Notes: generated from the letters alone by a model not told the origin. A DNA stretch of 64,000 bases from Ndongobacter massiliensis (GCF_900120375.1 NZ_LT635480.1:1184840-1248839); one strand, 5' to 3'; shown: positions 34,346 to 43,831, numbered from the stretch's first letter. Made by a program: numbers and translations.

Positions 34346-35611
34346 TCACAATCTGCCGCGCAGACGCAATCCATCTGCCAAACGGCGAACCGCTACGGCA
34401 TAGGCGGCTTCCCGCCAGGTGACATTGTATTTTTCTTGCAATTCAGAAAGGGATTGAAATGCCGTCCGGATCCGACGCGCCAGTTTTTCATTGACTTCTT
34501 CTTCCGTCCAGTAATCACCGGTGCGGTTTTGCACCCATTCATAATAGGAAACCGTAACGCCGCCGCCGTTAACAAAGATATCCGGCAATACCGGCACACC
34601 GCGGTGCGTAAGAATCCGCTCCGCTTCTGCGGTTACCGGACCGTTCGCCCCCTCGGCAATGAGCTTCGCTCCCAGCGTTTCCGCCGTTTCTGCGGAAATG
34701 GCATTTTCCAACGCACAAGGCACGCAGAGATCCACCGGAAGTTGCCAGAATGCCTCTTCCGTGATGCGTTCCACTCCCGGATACTCCAAGAAATTTCCTT
34801 TTTTCTCCCCTTCATACCACCGGGCAAGCGCCTCATAATCCAACCCGTCTTTCGAATAAATGGCATAGCCTGTTCCGTTCGCATGATGAGCAACTGCAAC
34901 CGTCTTAACGCCGCGCGCCTGCAGGTGTTTCATCGCAAGGCTGCCCACATTGCCGAATCCCTGAATGGCACAGGTCATGCCGGACAAATCTCGGTTTTGC
35001 ATCTGACACCAAGCTTCCACCGCCAGCGCCACGCCGAGGCCGGTGGCTTCATTGCGCCCCATAGAGCCGCCAAGCGCAACGGGTTTTCCCGTAAAAGTCG
35101 CGACGGTTTGTGAATGTGCCAATTTCTGGTATTCATCGGTCATCCATGCCATCACCTGTCCGTTGGTATGCACATCGGGCGCAGGAATATCCTGCATTTC
35201 TCCAATCACCGGGAAAAAGGCATCGACATAAGCCCGCGACAAACGCTCCAATTCTCCGGTCGAGCACAGCGTCGTATCAACCGCTATGCCGCCCTTGCCG
35301 CCTCCATAAGGCAGACCCGCCACAGCACACTTGAGCGTCATCCACATGGACAGAACGGACACCTCTTCCGCACAGACATTGGGGTGAAAGCGCACACCAC
35401 CCTTGCCCGGACCCAGCGCATCGGAGTGCAGGGCGCGATAGGCGGGAAACACGGCAACACGACCGTCATCCATTTTGACCGGCAAATTCGCGGACACCAA
35501 TCGCTGCACCCGGGAAAGAACCTCATACACAGCGGGTTCTTCCTGCAAAAGTTCACATGCGGCGCGCAGGTGCTCCCGCGCTTCTTCCAATGCTTGATTT
35601 TCTTTTTTCAT
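34346..35611 (-). CDS. Glutamate dehydrogenase (Glu/Leu/Phe/Val family)
   Basis: 421 residues from ATG 35611 (GAGAGG ahead); a TTG at 35635 is in frame. The catalytic lysine region is VAGLPYGGGKGGIAVD, the substrate part KGGVRFHPNV, the NAD fold GMTCAIQGFGNVGSLAMKHL, and FVNGGGVTVSYYEWVQNRTG is typical. Family length is 410-430. It deaminates glutamate to 2-oxoglutarate and ammonia, probably with NAD, the entry step of glutamate fermentation. Position next to the pyroglutamate cluster fits that use. Confidence 0.92.
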   Translation of the reverse strand: MKKENQALEEAREHLRAACELLQEEPAVYEVLSRVQRLVSANLPVKMDDGRVAVFPAYRALHSDALGPGKGGVRFHPNVCAEEVSVLSMWMTLKCAVAGLPYGGGKGGIAVDTTLCSTGELERLSRAYVDAFFPVIGEMQDIPAPDVHTNGQVMAWMTDEYQKLAHSQTVATFTGKPVALGGSMGRNEATGLGVALAVEAWCQMQNRDLSGMTCAIQGFGNVGSLAMKHLQARGVKTVAVAHHANGTGYAIYSKDGLDYEALARWYEGEKKGNFLEYPGVERITEEAFWQLPVDLCVPCALENAISAETAETLGAKLIAEGANGPVTAEAERILTHRGVPVLPDIFVNGGGVTVSYYEWVQNRTGDYWTEEEVNEKLARRIRTAFQSLSELQEKYNVTWREAAYAVAVRRLADGLRLRGRL

Positions 35612-35702
35612 CGGCTTCCTCTCTTCCGCTTCCAACTTTTTCAGGATATTATATCATGCAGACGCATAAAAAAAAGATCATCATTTTAGAAAAGAGAGAA
35701 TT

Positions 35703-36467
35703 ATGTCCGATACATTTTCCAATCGACACAGCCGTACCCGCCGGATTCTCGGAACGGATGCGCTTTTACGTATACAAAATGCACAAATCGCCATTTTCGG
35801 TCTCGGCGGAGTCGGCGGCGCCGCCTTTGAAGCGCTGGTGCGCGCCGGCGTGTCACACATCTTCGTTGTCGACCCGGATCGTTTTGAAGAAAGCAACCTG
35901 AATCGACAACTTCTTTCCTCAACCGATGTCCTCGGTCGACGAAAAATTGATGTCGCTGTTGCGCACGCCGCGCGCATTGCGCCGGATTGTTGCGTGGAAG
36001 GATTGCCGCTTTTCTATCTCCCGGAAGAGGCGAACCGCATTCCCTTTGACCGTTTTGATTTTGTCATTGATTGCATCGACACGGTTTCCGCCAAAATTTC
36101 GCTGGCGGAGGAATGTGCCAAACGCCGTATTCCGCTTGTTTCCGCCATGGGCGCCGGGAACCGTCTCTACGCGGAGCAACTTTGCATCGCTCCCTTGGAG
36201 GAAACACATGGCTGTGCTTTGGCGCGCGTACTTCGCCATGCCTTAAAAAAACGGGGGATCCGCGGTCTGTTAACCGTCTTTTCCCCCGAACCTGACAAAA
36301 TTTCTCTTGATGTAGACGCCGAAGCCGCGCCTGCACAACGTCGCGTGGTCCCTGGCAGCATGCCCTATTTGCCGTCCGTCAGCGGACTGCTGCTCGCGGA
36401 AGTCGTGCTCCTGTCGTTCGCCGGCCTTCGCGAAATGCCCATTCCCCAACTTGACGACCTAGCATAG
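35703..36467 (+). CDS. tcdA: tRNA threonylcarbamoyladenosine dehydratase
   Basis: 254 residues. A ThiF/E1-like fold: IAIFGLGGVGGAAFEALVRA (ATP loop), ESNLNRQLL and RKIDVAVAHAARIAP, then FVIDCIDTVSAKISLAEECA and PLVSAMGAGNRL. The MGAGN segment separates TcdA from ThiF/MoeB, and there is no zinc CxxC. It converts t6A37 in tRNA to the cyclic form. AAGAGAG precedes the ATG; divergent from the glutamate dehydrogenase. Confidence 0.92.
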   Translation: MSDTFSNRHSRTRRILGTDALLRIQNAQIAIFGLGGVGGAAFEALVRAGVSHIFVVDPDRFEESNLNRQLLSSTDVLGRRKIDVAVAHAARIAPDCCVEGLPLFYLPEEANRIPFDRFDFVIDCIDTVSAKISLAEECAKRRIPLVSAMGAGNRLYAEQLCIAPLEETHGCALARVLRHALKKRGIRGLLTVFSPEPDKISLDVDAEAAPAQRRVVPGSMPYLPSVSGLLLAEVVLLSFAGLREMPIPQLDDLA

Positions 36468-36493
36468 AAATTCCCACTGGCCGTCATGGGATG

Positions 36494-37747
36494 CTACTCG
36501 GATCCCTCCGACGGCGCAGATAAAAAGGTGTATTTCGTATCTTGAAGGATAATCCCCTTGCGCAGGGTTTCGGGCGCATCCTGTTGCCCTTCAAACCACT
36601 CTTCCTGCCAATATTCCGTGATTTCCAAGTTGCCGCCCACACTGGGCATCTGCCCGCCGCGTCCGTCTGCGAAGGCGAGATAGATGATGCCGTCCTTTTC
36701 CCCGATGTGCTCCAGATCCCCGTGCTCCAACAGTGCATTCTCCAGCGTGCCCACCGGCTGGGGTAGGGCGCCGCTTTTTGCAAAAAAGAGTTGAAAGCGT
36801 CGTGCATCAAAAAAGAGAATGCGATCCGCATACGCCGCATAGTAGCGCTTTTCTACAGAAATCTGTCGAGTCGTTTCCGGCGTCAGTTTTTCATCCGGCA
36901 TTTCGATGGAAGCCGTGCCTTGCAGAGCCACGGACTCGGAAACGCTCCTCGTGACGGCATCGGGCTTCGGCCAAGAGAACATCGCTTCCTGGCGACGCGC
37001 CATATAGAATAAGATGCTCAAACTGAGCAAAAGCATCACGACGCCGATGTACTCGGTGGGTATCCGCCGCTTTCGATGCCAACGCCTGCGCATCGGTCGT
37101 ATCGGATCCGCCGCTACCATATCCCGAATCGTCTCCTGTACAAAGGCCGGAGAAAATTTGACCGGATCCGCATTGGAAATTGCTTCTAATGCCGCCAAAT
37201 GCTCATTTGCCCGGTGCAGTAATGCGCTTTCCAGCGCCTCTTCCGAGCGCCCGCTTTCCGGCATCCGGCTGCGGGCGAGCAAATTTCGATACGCCTCCCG
37301 GGCACGAGAAAGGCGCTCTTCTCCCTTTGTCGGAGCCAGCCCCATTGCCACACAGAAGTGAGCCGGCGGCAATGATGCCGTATAGGCAAGGAGCAGTGCA
37401 GTACGATCCCCCGGATGCAACCGACCGAGTGCGCGCAGGATGCGTGCATCCGCTTCCTGCGACGATATCCGCTCGAACACAGGAGATCGGCGCCGCTCTG
37501 CTTTTGGCAGCATAGACAGTGCCACGTCTTCCGCCACAATAAAGAGGGCAATTTTTGCCTGCGAAAAGGAAAACGACAGTCCTTCCAAGGCACAAAAAAC
37601 GCGCACCAAGGCGATGCGCGCTGCTTCCTGCGCCGCTTCTTCCGTGCGCACCGTCAAAGAGGCCGCGTAGTACGCTACGCCGGCGGTCCGCTCGAAGAAT
37701 TGCGTGACTTGTTCCAGTTTTTGTGCGTCAACGGGGCTGTGGTTCAT
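36494..37747 (-). CDS. Membrane-anchored sigma-70-like protein with extracytoplasmic domain
   Basis: 417 residues from ATG 37747, whose ATGA overlaps the stop of the LCP gene. Residues 1-90 look like sigma region 2 (FFERTAGVAYYAASL, AAQEAARIALVRVFCALEGL). About 105-165 look like region 4 (ADARILRALGRLHPGDRTAL, then FCVAMGLAPTKGEERLSRAR). A basic stretch and one membrane helix at about 232-252 (YIGVVMLLLSLSILFYMARR) lead to about 160 outside residues. This fuses an ECF-like sigma with an anti-sigma-like sensor. Region 4 is degenerate, so DNA binding is uncertain. May sense envelope state. Confidence 0.6.
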   Translation of the reverse strand: MNHSPVDAQKLEQVTQFFERTAGVAYYAASLTVRTEEAAQEAARIALVRVFCALEGLSFSFSQAKIALFIVAEDVALSMLPKAERRRSPVFERISSQEADARILRALGRLHPGDRTALLLAYTASLPPAHFCVAMGLAPTKGEERLSRAREAYRNLLARSRMPESGRSEEALESALLHRANEHLAALEAISNADPVKFSPAFVQETIRDMVAADPIRPMRRRWHRKRRIPTEYIGVVMLLLSLSILFYMARRQEAMFSWPKPDAVTRSVSESVALQGTASIEMPDEKLTPETTRQISVEKRYYAAYADRILFFDARRFQLFFAKSGALPQPVGTLENALLEHGDLEHIGEKDGIIYLAFADGRGGQMPSVGGNLEITEYWQEEWFEGQQDAPETLRKGIILQDTKYTFLSAPSEGSE

Positions 37748-38955
37748 TCCGCCCCTCCATCCCGGATCGTATCCGACCATTGATCTGTATCGAGAGTGAC
37801 CTCCTTTCCATCAAGGACCTCTCGAAAGATTTTTTGCACGCGGGTCAGCCCCTCTTCGTCCAGTTCGTAAAACCAAAGTTCTTTATTTTCCGGCATCGCA
37901 AAGCTGTCCAGCCCGACAACACCTTCGCCCGGAATGCCGATCGTCTCAAAATCCCACTCGTCGGCATGATCCATCTGCGCGTTTACAAAATCCCAAATCT
38001 TATGGGTGGGCATATTCGTTTGCAGACTGTTGGCGACGGTATCCATAATGCTTTGAAAGCGCATGACCAATTCAGGTCCAAGGATCTTCCGAAAAACGGC
38101 TTCGATGACCAATTGCTGATTGTGTTGCCGCCCGAAATCTCCTTCGGACAAATGGTAGCGTTCACGCACAAACATCAGCGCTTCTTCTCCGGACATCTCC
38201 ACTTCTCCTTCCGGATAGTAGTGCCCATCATTTGCGACAAAGCTCTCCGGATTATCCACCGTTATGCCGCCCACTACGTCGATAATCTCCAAAAACGAGG
38301 TGAAGTTCAGCCGCACATAGTAGTCAATCTTCGTATCCAACACGCGTTCCAGCGTAGCGACGGAAGCCTCGACGCCGTACAGCCCGGCATGGGTCAACTT
38401 ATCTTTTTCCCATTGTCCGTCGCCCCCGATGGGGACATACGAATCGCGCGGCACACTGACCATCAAAATCTTGCGCGTCTTCGAATTGATCGCCGCGACA
38501 ATATTGACATCCGAACGCGACTGCTCCTCAATTGCGCCATAGGTATCCAACCCGGAGATGTAAACGACAAAACTCCCATTTCGCACGTCTACCGCAGCAT
38601 CGGACGGTTTCGTATCGTCCGGTCGCGCCGCAGGGTCCGAGGAGTCCGCCACCTGAATCTCATTGAGAGCGCGCATTCCGGATTGGGCGAAAAGGATAAT
38701 CACATCCAGAAAAAAAATCAGAACGCTGCAGAGGAGAATGCCGACCACCTTTTGAAAACGACCACCGTGCAAAATCGCCAATCCCAGGAATAGCAGCGCA
38801 AAAAGCGCACCGAGTCCCAATCCGATCGCGCGATACTTAAATGGCAAAATATTATTGGCAAACAGAATAAATCCCAAATACCCTGTCAAAATTAATGCGA
38901 CGGTACTCAACACGATGAGTATCCCCGTCAATATAAACGGATTTTTCCGGACCAT
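37744..38955 (-). CDS. LytR-CpsA-Psr (LCP) family protein
   Basis: 403 residues. Three N-terminal helices (ILIVLSTVALILTGYLGFIL and two more) precede the LCP domain at about 145-300: DVNIVAAINSKTRKILMVSV with PRDSYVPI, KLTHAGLYGVEASVATLE, YVRLNFTSFLEIIDVVGGI and EALMFVRERYHLSEGDFGRQ. The Arg/Asp residues that hold the polyprenyl-phosphate are present. LCP enzymes attach teichoic acid or capsule to peptidoglycan. Coupled to the sigma-like gene downstream. Confidence 0.92.
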   Translation of the reverse strand: MVRKNPFILTGILIVLSTVALILTGYLGFILFANNILPFKYRAIGLGLGALFALLFLGLAILHGGRFQKVVGILLCSVLIFFLDVIILFAQSGMRALNEIQVADSSDPAARPDDTKPSDAAVDVRNGSFVVYISGLDTYGAIEEQSRSDVNIVAAINSKTRKILMVSVPRDSYVPIGGDGQWEKDKLTHAGLYGVEASVATLERVLDTKIDYYVRLNFTSFLEIIDVVGGITVDNPESFVANDGHYYPEGEVEMSGEEALMFVRERYHLSEGDFGRQHNQQLVIEAVFRKILGPELVMRFQSIMDTVANSLQTNMPTHKIWDFVNAQMDHADEWDFETIGIPGEGVVGLDSFAMPENKELWFYELDEEGLTRVQKIFREVLDGKEVTLDTDQWSDTIRDGGAE

Positions 38956-39053
38956 CTAAGCTTCCCCCTCTTATTTGCTTCATTCTACACCGAAGCGCCC
39001 CGGAACACAAAAAATAGCCTCGACGACAATGCCCGATCCGCAAAATGAGATAA

Positions 39054-39077
39054 AGAAAAAGGGGCGCTGTGCGCCCC
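39054..39077 (-). terminator. Terminator of rplM-rpsI
   Basis: On the minus strand GGGGCGC-ACA-GCGCCCC is followed by TTTTTC. It lies 13 bp after the rpsI stop. Confidence 0.88.
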
Positions 39078-39089
39078 GTCTTTCGCATT

Positions 39090-39479
39090 TTAACGTTTCG
39101 AGAACTGCGGGCTCTTTCTCGCCTTCTTGAGACCGTACTTCTTACGCTCTTTCTGACGTGCATCGCGCGTCAGAAAACCTGCCCTTTTCAGGGAAGCGCG
39201 CAAATCCGGATTGAACTCCAGTAAAGCGCGCGCCACGCCGTGGCGCACGGCACCGGCCTGTCCGGTATATCCGCCGCCCTTTACATTGACGACGACATCA
39301 AAACTGCCCAGCGTGTCGGTCAGCTTCAGCGGCTCCATCGCCACATTGCGCAAACTCTCATAATCAAAATATTCTTCCAACGAATGTCCGTTGACCGTAA
39401 ACGATCCGCTCCCGGGGAGCAGACGAACGCGAGCAACGGCGGTCTTGCGGCGACCGGTTCCACGATACTGTTCCATCAT
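39090..39479 (-). CDS. rpsI: 30S ribosomal protein S9
   Basis: 129 residues, normal length. [20 protein letters not shown] at the start, [20 protein letters not shown] in the middle and the basic end [17 protein letters not shown], where the final arginine reaches the P site. Seven bp after rplM with GGGGGG near the start; transcribed with it. Confidence 0.98.
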   Translation of the reverse strand: MMEQYRGTGRRKTAVARVRLLPGSGSFTVNGHSLEEYFDYESLRNVAMEPLKLTDTLGSFDVVVNVKGGGYTGQAGAVRHGVARALLEFNPDLRASLKRAGFLTRDARQKERKKYGLKKARKSPQFSKR

Positions 39480-39486
39480 TCCCCCC

Positions 39487-39915
39487 TTATAAGCTCAGTT
39501 CTTCCGGCATTTGCGCGGCGTGGTCGTGTTCCGGCCCCGCGTACACGCGCAGTTTGCGATACATCTGACGGCCCAGGGTGTTGTGCGGGAGCATGCCCTT
39601 GATGGCATGTTCCAACACGCGCTCCGGGTTTTTGTCCATCATTTCGCGGAAAGACGTCACGCGACGACCGCCCGGAAAACCAGTATAGTGGACATATTCT
39701 TTCTTATTTTCCTTATTGCCCGTCAAGCGAACTTTATCCGCATTGACGATAATGACGTAATCGCCGGTATCTACATTGGGCGTGTACGTCGGCTTGTGTT
39801 TTCCCCTAAGGATGGCGGCAATCTTTGTGGCTAAGCGTCCGACCACCTGATCGGTGGCGTCCACCACATACCACTTGCGCTCCACCTCAAGAGGTTTTGC
39901 CAGGTACGTTTTCAT
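39487..39915 (-). CDS. rplM: 50S ribosomal protein L13
   Basis: 142 residues, normal length. [60 protein letters not shown] and [20 protein letters not shown] are all typical. First gene of the rplM-rpsI operon. GGGAGAAAG precedes the ATG. A leader of about 150 nt separates it from a consensus promoter. Confidence 0.98.
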   Translation of the reverse strand: MKTYLAKPLEVERKWYVVDATDQVVGRLATKIAAILRGKHKPTYTPNVDTGDYVIIVNADKVRLTGNKENKKEYVHYTGFPGGRRVTSFREMMDKNPERVLEHAIKGMLPHNTLGRQMYRKLRVYAGPEHDHAAQMPEELSL

Positions 39916-40060
39916 TTCTTTCTCCCTTTCTTATCTTCTCCGCTGCGTATTTTGACGCCGCCCGCGCGGTGGCGGTTCCGGAAATTCGACAATTTGTGTT
40001 TCGCACATCGACGCTGCGAAGGAATAACCGAAGATATCTCCAGGCGAAAGCCCATAGATA
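39916..40060 (-). promoter_or_regulatory. Leader of rplM (possible L13-type autoregulatory leader)
   Basis: From the expected start near 40060 to the rplM ATG there are about 145 untranslated bases with several GC-rich complementary stretches (for example CCGCCACCGCGCGGGCGGCG). Firmicutes rplM often carries an L13 leader that binds its own product. I cannot confirm the consensus structure by eye. Confidence 0.35.
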
Positions 40061-40067
40061 CTGGGGT

Positions 40068-40096
40068 AGTTTACCAATATTTTTCGTCGCTGTCAA
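40068..40096 (-). promoter_or_regulatory. Promoter of rplM-rpsI
   Basis: On the minus strand TTGACA (40091-40096), a 17-base spacer, and TAAACT (40068-40073). The -35 overlaps the stop codon of fbp. Confidence 0.75.
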
Positions 40097-42042
40097 ACAT
40101 AGCTTTCTTTCATGATCCCGCTGTCGTATGCTTCGCGCAGGGCATCCAGATATTCGATCTTATTTCTATAGTCGGCTCCCTCGTCCGTATCGCCGATCAG
40201 CATGCGATGCTCCATCCGATCTACCGTCCGCACATTCGGCGCATACACCTCCAACTCATTGCTGATGGTCTCATAGTCGCGGTGTTCCGCCAGGGCAATG
40301 TGATGCGAATTATAAATCAGCGTGTACCCGGCAATGCCCGTCTTTTTTTGATAGGGTTTTGCTATGCCGCCGTCAATGACAAAGAGCTTCCCGCCGGCAC
40401 GCATCGGGCTTTCCCCGTCTTTGATTTTGACCGGCATATGCCCGTTGATAATGTGCCCGTGCTCCGGCGACAGCCCAAATTCTTCAAAAATCTTGTCACA
40501 GATTGCTTCCTCCTCGGACAGTTTGAAATACGGGTTGTAAATTTCACGCCCCAACTCTTTATCGCCGATGAAATAATTTTCAAACGTCGCCATCTTGCTC
40601 TTGCCGAACATCGGGCTTTTTGGTCCGGTCCAGAGATACCACATAAAGTCGACGGCACGGTCGCGCAGCGCGGAACCGGGCTCCCCGTAGTATGCCTGCG
40701 TTACCATATAGTTGATATGATCCATCAGACGCTTGCCGGTATACAGTTCCCCGTCGACCAGCAGTCCGTCAAATTCTCCCTCCGGTGTCATCGGCAAACA
40801 CCCGTGATAAAGCAGATTTCCGTTATAAGTCAGATAGGAACTGCCATTATTGTACAGAAAACGCGCATGTCGCTGCAGCACCTCGGAGTGCAGGAAGGAG
40901 GCGCGTAACCCGTTTACGAGTTCCCGCTCGCGGTCCGTCAACCGGTACGGATGCTTCGGATCAATCGTCGGAAAATTCCCATCCAACAGCGGATACGTCT
41001 TTCCCTCCGCCGTATAGGTCTTGTTTTCAAAGTCAATCTCATTCAGTACAAAGCGGTCATTCATCTCGTATTCCGGATGGCGCGCCAAGAGCTGTCCCTC
41101 CAGCTTAAACTGAATGATCGCCATCGCCTTGTGCATTTTCGCTGCTCGCTGTTTATCGACAATATCGTAGATATTTTCATCATACACGCGCAGCTGGAAG
41201 CGTTCACAGGGATCATCTCCGTACACTTCCTGCGCAAAATCATCCAGTTGCCGCAAATGAATCGCATAGCCGTCTTCGAGCGCATCAAAGGTATTGTAAG
41301 AAATGGCATTGCGCAACACACAAGCCATGCAACACTCATTACCCAGCGCAGCGCCCATCCAGATCACATCGTGATTCCCCCACTGCACGTCGACCTGTTC
41401 AAAGCGAATCAACTCTTCCATAATCTTGTGTGGACCCGGTCCACGATCGAAAATATCCCCGATAATGTGCAGGTGGTTCACACAAATCCGCTGAATCCAA
41501 CCGCAGATTGCAATAATAAAATCAATTTCTCCATCAGAATCAAAAATCTTATCCACAATGGCCATGTAGTATGCATAGCGATCGATTTCGCCGTCATTGG
41601 TAAAAAACAATTCCTCGAGAATATCGCGGTATCGCTCCGGAGCCATATCCCGTATTTGCTTGCGCGGATATTTGGAAGCGATATAACGTGCTACTTCAAT
41701 CAGCCGCAGAATGGTCGCGCGCACCCACCTTTCATCTTTCAGATCTTCGACGTGCAGGCTCAGCGCGGCTTCTGGCTCGTAAATGATGCGCGCCAATTCA
41801 TTTTGCTTCGTCTCGGACAGACGCGTCCGGTACACATCGCGAATCTTGCGGCGAATATTACCGGAAGCCGAGCGCAAAAGGTGAATGAATGCGCGATCTT
41901 CTCCATGAAGATCCGTAAAAAAATACTCCGTTCCTTTCGGCAGGGCCATGAGCGACTTCAAACGTATCACTTCCCCCAAAACCGCTTGCCGATTGGGGAA
42001 GTCCTTTGCAAGCATCCGTAAAACTTGGCTGCGATCTGACAT
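40093..42042 (-). CDS. fbp: Fructose-1,6-bisphosphatase, class III
   Basis: 649 residues, as in Firmicutes class III enzymes. Metallophosphatase motifs: FFTDLHGEDRAFIHLLRSAS, HIIGDIFDRGPGPHKIMEEL, VQWGNHDVIWMGAALGNECC and GHIINGHMPVKIKDGESP. It dephosphorylates fructose-1,6-bisphosphate in gluconeogenesis. GGAGGCGC precedes the ATG. No sign of damage. Confidence 0.96.
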   Translation of the reverse strand: MSDRSQVLRMLAKDFPNRQAVLGEVIRLKSLMALPKGTEYFFTDLHGEDRAFIHLLRSASGNIRRKIRDVYRTRLSETKQNELARIIYEPEAALSLHVEDLKDERWVRATILRLIEVARYIASKYPRKQIRDMAPERYRDILEELFFTNDGEIDRYAYYMAIVDKIFDSDGEIDFIIAICGWIQRICVNHLHIIGDIFDRGPGPHKIMEELIRFEQVDVQWGNHDVIWMGAALGNECCMACVLRNAISYNTFDALEDGYAIHLRQLDDFAQEVYGDDPCERFQLRVYDENIYDIVDKQRAAKMHKAMAIIQFKLEGQLLARHPEYEMNDRFVLNEIDFENKTYTAEGKTYPLLDGNFPTIDPKHPYRLTDRERELVNGLRASFLHSEVLQRHARFLYNNGSSYLTYNGNLLYHGCLPMTPEGEFDGLLVDGELYTGKRLMDHINYMVTQAYYGEPGSALRDRAVDFMWYLWTGPKSPMFGKSKMATFENYFIGDKELGREIYNPYFKLSEEEAICDKIFEEFGLSPEHGHIINGHMPVKIKDGESPMRAGGKLFVIDGGIAKPYQKKTGIAGYTLIYNSHHIALAEHRDYETISNELEVYAPNVRTVDRMEHRMLIGDTDEGADYRNKIEYLDALREAYDSGIMKESYV

Positions 42043-42124
42043 AAGCGCCTCCTTTTTCCTTCACCGTAAGGATAACACACGATTTCATCGCTTACCACCA
42101 ATTTTTAATATGAAAACATTGGCG

Positions 42125-42149
42125 AAAAAAAGCCGCCCCGCAGGGCGGC
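42125..42149 (-). terminator. Terminator of the PIN-TRAM gene
   Basis: On the minus strand GCCGCCC-TGCG-GGGCGGC is followed by TTTTTTT. It begins about 20 bp after the stop at 42170. Confidence 0.9.
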
Positions 42150-42169
42150 AAATAAAGCCGAATCAATTT

Positions 42170-43300
42170 TCACTGCACACGCACAAAAATCATCTTCCCG
42201 GCGGCGGTTTGCAAGACCGAGGTCACGACCACATCCACCGTTTTTCCGATATAATCCCGTCCATTTTCCACAACCACCATCGTTCCATCATCCAAGTAGG
42301 CAAGCCCTTGCTCCGGGGTCTTTCCTTCCTTAAGAATCGAAATCGTCATCGTCTCTCCTGGGATGACAATTGGCTTCAGCGCATTGGCAAGGTCGTTGAC
42401 ATTGAGGACGGCAATCTCTTGTACGGAAGCGACTTTGTTGAGATTGTAATCAGTGGTAATGATTTTGCCCCCATGTTTCCGGCAGGATAAAAGCAATTTT
42501 GCATCCACTTCCTTCGCCTTTTCATAGGAAGAATGATCGAGGATGATTTCAATGGTTTGCGACTCCTGCAGGTGTTTCACCCGGTCCAGCCCCCGCCGGC
42601 CGCGCTCCCTTCGCAGTGCATCCGAGGAATCGGCAATGTGCTGCAACTCTTCCAGTACATAATCCAGCAAGACGAGCGGACCGTCTAAAAATCCCGCCTC
42701 GATTACTTCGAACAGTCTGCCGTCAATAATGGCGGAGGTGTCGACAATTTTCGGTACGGACTTTGAATGAATTGCCGGCAATTCCTCCGTTGTCCTCGCC
42801 AAGCGACCTGTCTTTCGATCCTGCGATTTCTTTTCTCGGGCATTTGAACGCATACGCTGTATGCCGTTGATGATTTCTTCCTTATTTTTTAAGGTCAGCT
42901 GAATGCCCAGCGCGCCGAAACCGATATAAAGCAGTACGGAGAGCAGCACTCCAATAACATTTCCCACATAGGGAATCGTAAGCGCGGTAATTGGGGCACT
43001 CACAAGCCAGGCAATGATAAAGCCGACGACCAACCCCACCGTTCCCAGAACAACCTCTCCGGTCGGCACGCGCTCCAGTCGATCGGATACACTCTGCATT
43101 CCTTTTCGTAGACGCCGGATCAATCGCGGAGCCAACAAAAAGGAAAGCAGGAAAAATCCCACACCGCTGCCAACTAAAAGCGCTACATGCCATATCCGAT
43201 CGGTAACGGGAAGGACGCCCGTGAGGTCTACAATGAGACATAGGCCTACGCCGAGCGCCCCTCCCAGAAGCCCGAGCAGAATTCGAATCAATTTCTGCAT
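42170..43300 (-). CDS. PIN/TRAM domain membrane protein (YacL-like)
   Basis: 376 residues. Four membrane helices in the first 145 residues are followed by a PIN nuclease-like domain at about 190-300 (VDTSAIIDGRLFEVIEAGFL with two acidic residues, RRGLDRVKHLQES, KIITTDYNLNKVASVQEIAV). A TRAM domain follows (GQGLAYLDDGTMVVVENGRD-like EQGLAYLDDGTMVVVENGRD). Usually located beside carD, as here. Probably an RNA-binding or RNA-cleaving protein at the membrane; exact role unknown. Confidence 0.9.
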   Translation of the reverse strand: MQKLIRILLGLLGGALGVGLCLIVDLTGVLPVTDRIWHVALLVGSGVGFFLLSFLLAPRLIRRLRKGMQSVSDRLERVPTGEVVLGTVGLVVGFIIAWLVSAPITALTIPYVGNVIGVLLSVLLYIGFGALGIQLTLKNKEEIINGIQRMRSNAREKKSQDRKTGRLARTTEELPAIHSKSVPKIVDTSAIIDGRLFEVIEAGFLDGPLVLLDYVLEELQHIADSSDALRRERGRRGLDRVKHLQESQTIEIILDHSSYEKAKEVDAKLLLSCRKHGGKIITTDYNLNKVASVQEIAVLNVNDLANALKPIVIPGETMTISILKEGKTPEQGLAYLDDGTMVVVENGRDYIGKTVDVVVTSVLQTAAGKMIFVRVQ

Positions 43301-43321
43301 CCACCTTCTCCTTATTTCAAA

Positions 43322-43813
43322 TTATGCATCCTCATCGTCAAGAATTGCATCATCAATCATTTCCATCGCCTCTTCCTTCGTCATGGATCCGGCGATAATC
43401 AATTCCGAAACGAGCATCCGCTTGCTGGAATTCAACATCTTCTTTTCTGAAGTAGAAAGCCCCTTCTCGATATCCCGCAGTTGTAAATTGCGCACAATTT
43501 TGGCCATCTCCACCGGACTGCCCGTTTTAAGACTTTCCATATTGTCCCGATAACGCTGGCTCCAATTGCTCGACATGCGGCTGGATTCCTGGCGTAAAAT
43601 CTCAAGGACCTCTTGGCCCTCTTCCTTGCTCATAACCGAGCGAATCCCGATTGAATCCAAGTTGTCAATGGGAATGGAAATCCGAATATTCCCGATTGGC
43701 ATTGCCAGAATCAGATAATCACGCTCTTCCCCTAATATTTCTTTTGTCTCCACTCCGACGATGGTACCTGCCCCGTGCATCGGATATACGACACGATCTC
43801 CAATTTTGTACAT
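43322..43813 (-). CDS. CarD family transcriptional regulator
   Basis: 163 residues. An N-terminal Tudor-like RNA-polymerase interaction domain: MYKIGDRVVYPMHGAGTIVG, VETKEILGEERDYLILAMP. A helical C-terminal domain: WSQRYRDNMESLKTGSPVEM, AKIVRNLQLRDIEKGLSTSE then KKMLNSSKRMLVSELI. CarD binds the beta subunit and stabilises open promoter complexes. GGAGGTGG precedes the ATG. Confidence 0.95.
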   Translation of the reverse strand: MYKIGDRVVYPMHGAGTIVGVETKEILGEERDYLILAMPIGNIRISIPIDNLDSIGIRSVMSKEEGQEVLEILRQESSRMSSNWSQRYRDNMESLKTGSPVEMAKIVRNLQLRDIEKGLSTSEKKMLNSSKRMLVSELIIAGSMTKEEAMEMIDDAILDDEDA

Positions 43814-43831
43814 GGACCCACCTCCAAATTC

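Noticed and set aside
37723-38793. 356-residue plus-strand frame opposite the LCP gene
   Set aside because: Antisense shadow; the LCP domain is complete on the minus strand.
40951-42021. 356-residue plus-strand frame opposite fbp
   Set aside because: Antisense to class III fructose-bisphosphatase with all metal motifs present.
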